NCBI RefSeq assembly: GCF_001294205.1
Contig: NZ_LAQT01000009.1
Location: 248,001-312,000, forward strand
Direction of reading: 5' to 3'
Source of the DNA: Amantichitinum ursilacus
Lineage (GTDB): Bacteria > Pseudomonadota > Gammaproteobacteria > Burkholderiales > Chitinibacteraceae
Length of the DNA stretch: 64,000 nt
Below, one piece after another: positions 63,249 through 64,000 of the stretch (position 1 is the stretch's first letter; each line of letters opens with the position of its first letter). A program made the position numbers and the translations under genes. The notes under the pieces are model-generated. The model saw only the letters and a program-made list of their open reading frames with translations. It ran no database searches and had not been told where the DNA came from.

Positions 63249-64000
63249 ATGATTATCGTCATGCAACAAAACGCCACCGCTGCACACATCGATGGCGTCA
63301 TCAGCGAGATCCGTAAGGCGGGCTTGCAAGAGCATGTCTCGCGCGGCGCAGAACTGACCATCATTGGTGCCATTGGCGACGAAAACAAGCTGGACCTGGC
63401 GCATTTTGAAATCATGCCCGGCGTGGAACGCGCCCACCGCGTGGCCAAGCAATACAAGATTGTCGCGCGCGCGACGCACCCGCAAGGCTCGGTGATCCGC
63501 GTGCGCGGTATTCCGATTGGCGGAGAACAGATTCAGGTGATTGGCGGGCCGTGCTCGGTGGAAACCCAGGCGCAAATGGATGAGTCGGCGGCGGCGGTCG
63601 CGGCGGCGGGATGTCGCATGATGCGCGGCGGGGCATTCAAACCGCGCACCAGTCCGTATGCGTTTCAGGGGCTGGGCGTGGAAGGGCTGGAGTTCTTTCA
63701 GCGTTCGGCGCGCCAGCACAATCTGCCCATCGTGACCGAACTGATGGATGTGCGCATGCTCGACACTTTTATCGAGCATGAAGTCGACGTCATCCAGATC
63801 GGCGCGCGCAATATGCAGAATTTTGATTTGCTGAAAGAAGTGGGGCGCGTCAACAAGCCGGTCATCCTCAAACGCGGCTTGTCGGCCACGATTTCGGAAT
63901 GGCTGATGTCGGCGGAGTACATTGCGGCGGGCGGCAATCACAACATCATTTTTTGCGAGCGCGGCATCCGCACGTTTGAGACGGCGTATCGCAATGTGCT
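63249..64000 (+). CDS. 3-deoxy-7-phosphoheptulonate (DAHP) synthase, partial at window end
   Basis: The frame starts at ATG 63249 (CAGGA ribosome site) and is still open at the window edge, with about 250 residues seen. It has an N-terminal ferredoxin-like regulatory domain (about 1-70: IIVMQQNATAAHIDGVISEI) and then the barrel with IGGPCSVETQAQMDESAAAV near 99, MMRGGAFKPRTSPYAFQGLG and VILKRGLSATISEW. This is the Thermotoga/Bacillus-type DAHP synthase that starts the shikimate pathway. The 168-base upstream gap shows no clear operator. Confidence 0.93.
   Translation, partial: MIIVMQQNATAAHIDGVISEIRKAGLQEHVSRGAELTIIGAIGDENKLDLAHFEIMPGVERAHRVAKQYKIVARATHPQGSVIRVRGIPIGGEQIQVIGGPCSVETQAQMDESAAAVAAAGCRMMRGGAFKPRTSPYAFQGLGVEGLEFFQRSARQHNLPIVTELMDVRMLDTFIEHEVDVIQIGARNMQNFDLLKEVGRVNKPVILKRGLSATISEWLMSAEYIAAGGNHNIIFCERGIRTFETAYRNV

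Overview
The window looks like a chromosomal segment of a motile betaproteobacterium, most likely from the Neisseriales (Chitinibacteraceae/Chromobacteriaceae type). The grounds are the smc-zipA-ligA gene order with an unusually long LigA, a paired bacterioferritin set, a DUF3460 gene, polar-flagellum gene content and GC-rich coding sequence. This placement is an inference from gene content; no rRNA or other phylogenetic marker is present. No tRNA, rRNA, CRISPR array or intact insertion sequence was seen.

Region 1 (1-14561) is housekeeping. It holds a partial radical SAM gene, iron storage (bfd and two complementary bacterioferritin subunits), a HisN-like phosphatase, DUF3460, purT with a truncated haemoglobin, an RcsB-like regulator, apbC and smc-zipA-ligA.

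Region 2 (14562-28347) is a sugar island. galU is preceded by, and in frame with, a Cro-like helix-turn-helix module. After a strong terminator and a sigma28-like promoter come a methylthioinosine phosphorylase and a tightly packed run: CDP-glucose synthesis (rfbF), 4,6-dehydration (rfbG), epimerase, C-methyltransferase, aminotransferase, hexapeptide acyltransferase, a CmcI-like protein and a very large multidomain glycosyltransferase with an apparent frameshift. It ends at the flagellin gene, so I read it as a flagellin glycosylation island making a C-methylated amino sugar.

Region 3 (28254-35515) is a late flagellar cluster: fliC, flaG, fliD, fliS, fliT, a DUF2802 gene, a fliK-like gene and an flhB C-terminal homologue. 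Clear sigma28 promoters precede fliC and fliD.

Region 4 (35535-40791) holds a sodium:neurotransmitter-type symporter, a lipoprotein GH3 beta-glucosidase and an AraC-type regulator.

Region 5 (40797-58396) is the most novel part: an NRPS/PKS-free biosynthetic cluster in two arms with two MocR-type regulators. The plus arm encodes a 66-residue peptide, two ATP-grasp ligases, an aminotransferase, a cupin, a porin and an MFS exporter. The minus arm encodes a KamA-family radical SAM enzyme, an Ldh-family dehydrogenase, a branched-chain aminotransferase, a TauD-like dioxygenase, an AurF-like diiron N-oxygenase, a lactonase-like metallo-hydrolase and an FAD oxidoreductase. Together these could make and export a small modified peptide or N-oxygenated amino-acid product that I cannot match to a known cluster.

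Region 6 (58397-64000) returns to housekeeping: a YfcF-like GST, uvrC, pgsA, an HD-GYP protein with a zinc ribbon, and the start of a DAHP synthase gene.
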